Source: Symmachiella dynata (GTDB lineage Bacteria; Planctomycetota; Planctomycetia; Planctomycetales; Planctomycetaceae). Taken from it: a stretch of DNA of 64,000 nucleotides. The stretch is from the NCBI RefSeq assembly GCF_007747995.1, contig NZ_CP036276.1:4331001-4395000 (forward strand), written 5' to 3'. The position numbers and the translations under genes are program-made. The first letter of the stretch is position 1; each line of letters starts with the position of its first letter. Below the pieces are notes generated by a model, which saw only the letters and a program-made list of their open reading frames with translations, was not told the origin of the DNA and ran no database searches. Below are positions 62,932-64,000 of the stretch, piece by piece.

Positions 62932-64000
62932 GGCTACTTTGGACAATGGATTGCAAATCGTCGCAGAACAAAGCCCCGCCGCGCACAGCGTCGCGGTCGG
63001 CTTCTTCGTGCGGACCGGATCGCGCGATGAGACCCAAGAGGTCTCCGGCGTCAGCCATTTTCTGGAGCACATGGTTTTCAAAGGGACTGACCGGTTCGCA
63101 GCCGATGATGTGAACCGCATCTTCGACGAGATCGGCGCCAAGTACAACGCCTCGACCAGCGAGGAAGTGACGTTGTTCTACGGAGCGGTCTTGCCCGAAT
63201 ACCTGCCGAGGATCTTTGACCTCTTGGCCGAGATCCTGCGCCCCAGCTTGCGGACCGACGACTTTGAAATGGAGAAAAAAGTCATCCTAGAGGAAATCGG
63301 CCGCTACGAAGATGAGCCGACTTTCACCGCCTATGAAACGCTCATGCAAACCCACTTTGCCGGGCACCCGCTGGGGCAATGCATTTTAGGAACCGTCGAC
63401 AGCATCAACGCATTGACGGCCGATCAGATGCGGGGGTATTTCAACCAGCGGTATTTGGCCGGTAATATCACGTTGGCGGTCGCGGGAAATTTTGACTGGG
63501 ACGAAGTTCTAGCGCTCGCAGAGAAGCATTGCATAAATTGGCCCGCCGGCGATCCCGGTCGCACGGTGACCGAAGCGCAACCGCCCGGTGGCGTCGAAGT
63601 GATCACCAACCCCAGCAGCCATCACCAACACATCATGCAAATGACCCCCGCCCCCCCCTCGGCGCATCCCGACCGCTATGCGGCGGAATTGTTGGGCGTG
63701 ATCGTGGGCGATGACAGTGGCAGCCGCATGTATTGGGACCTCGTCGACCCCGGCTACGCCGAAATAGCCGAGATGAGTTACAACGACTACGACGGCAGCG
63801 GCGTGTACCTGATGTATTGCGGGTGCGCTCCGGATCAAACCGCTGAGAACATGCGGCGGATCGAAACGATCTTTAACGAGGTGAACGTCAAGGGGGTCAC
63901 GGAAGAAGAACTGATGCAGGCCAAGAACAAGGTCAGTTCCCGCATCGTCCTTCGCAGCGAACGCCCCATGGGCCGCCTCGGCGCACTGGGCAGCAACTGG
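62918..64000 (+). CDS. M16 family zinc peptidase (partial at window end)
   Basis: At least 361 aa to the window end, so the C-terminus is missing. The start is TTG 62918, preceded by GGAGGTG (62907-62913). It overlaps the stop of the previous gene by 14 bases. The [29 protein letters not shown] segment carries the zinc motif H47-x-x-E50-H51, with the third glutamate at about residue 126-127 (EKKVILEEI). It resembles the catalytic subunit of mitochondrial-processing-peptidase-like M16 proteases. The preceding gene is its inactive partner. Confidence 0.85.
   Translation, partial: MEFHKATLDNGLQIVAEQSPAAHSVAVGFFVRTGSRDETQEVSGVSHFLEHMVFKGTDRFAADDVNRIFDEIGAKYNASTSEEVTLFYGAVLPEYLPRIFDLLAEILRPSLRTDDFEMEKKVILEEIGRYEDEPTFTAYETLMQTHFAGHPLGQCILGTVDSINALTADQMRGYFNQRYLAGNITLAVAGNFDWDEVLALAEKHCINWPAGDPGRTVTEAQPPGGVEVITNPSSHHQHIMQMTPAPPSAHPDRYAAELLGVIVGDDSGSRMYWDLVDPGYAEIAEMSYNDYDGSGVYLMYCGCAPDQTAENMRRIETIFNEVNVKGVTEEELMQAKNKVSSRIVLRSERPMGRLGALGSNW

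Overview
The window is chromosomal DNA from a member of the Planctomycetota, most likely the Planctomycetia (Planctomycetaceae-like). The evidence is the gene content: two Tat-exported DUF1501 proteins, a Cys-type sulfatase, a DUF1570 protein, an MJ0042-type zinc-ribbon membrane protein, a BatA/VWA protein, an ECF sigma factor operon, a formaldehyde-activating-enzyme homologue and an oleC-oleD pair. Genes lie on both strands in short operons. There are two tRNA genes, no rRNA, no CRISPR array, and no recognisable transposase or phage gene. The genus cannot be fixed by eye.

Layout. 0-7 kb: SDR oxidoreductase, a dispersed repeat rich in hairpins, Gfo/Idh/MocA oxidoreductase, leucine-rich-repeat lipoprotein, exported metallophosphoesterase, zinc-ribbon membrane protein. 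7-10.3 kb: minus-strand three-gene GldA/GldF/GldG-like ABC operon. 10.6-14.5 kb: small coiled-coil protein, tRNA-Ser(GGA), type I mannose-6-phosphate isomerase, YeiH-family transporter, tRNA-Phe(GAA) with a strong terminator. 14.7-16.5 kb: MarR regulator and a 4Fe-4S/SCP2 fusion, each preceded by the same 12-bp operator-like site. 16.8-24.4 kb: Tat phosphoesterase, TM2 protein, SRPBCC protein, ATP-grasp protein, DAHP synthase (aroF) with a leader terminator, small membrane proteins, secreted two-repeat protein. 24.4-32 kb: RNase HII-like protein, giant YCF48-CBM9 fusion, oleD and oleC. 32-34.2 kb: accessory patch with a pair of tandem paralogues of unknown function. 34-43.4 kb: TolB-like protein, DUF1501, DUF1570, BatA-VWA, and an ECF sigma/membrane protein/TolC-STN-like operon. 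43.7-50.1 kb: pyruvate kinase and cofactor-independent phosphoglycerate mutase (lower glycolysis), amino-acid-kinase family protein resembling MfnE, hisI-hisG, second DUF1501. 50.5-53.8 kb: accessory islet on the plus strand (DUF1963, Fae-like, two unknowns) containing the decayed 3' end of a second sodium:solute symporter gene. 53.8-64 kb: intact symporter divergent from a sulfatase, VWA protein, Sm-like small protein, orphan HlyD-type adaptor, GNAT, and a pair of M16 peptidases, the second cut by the window end.

How genes fit together. Central carbon and biosynthesis are represented by pyk, apgM, aroF, hisI/hisG and manA. A Fae homologue and an MfnE-like kinase suggest tetrahydromethanopterin-linked C1 chemistry, which is known in Planctomycetes. 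However, this Fae copy lacks the catalytic histidine of characterised Fae. oleC and oleD encode the last ketoreduction and beta-lactone-forming steps of head-to-head hydrocarbon synthesis, but oleA and oleB are not nearby. Several intergenic regions hold dispersed repeats: at least five families, with two to five copies each inside the window. Two copies of one family sit directly upstream of start codons and create false N-terminal extensions.

All functional calls rest on motif recognition by eye. No database search was possible.
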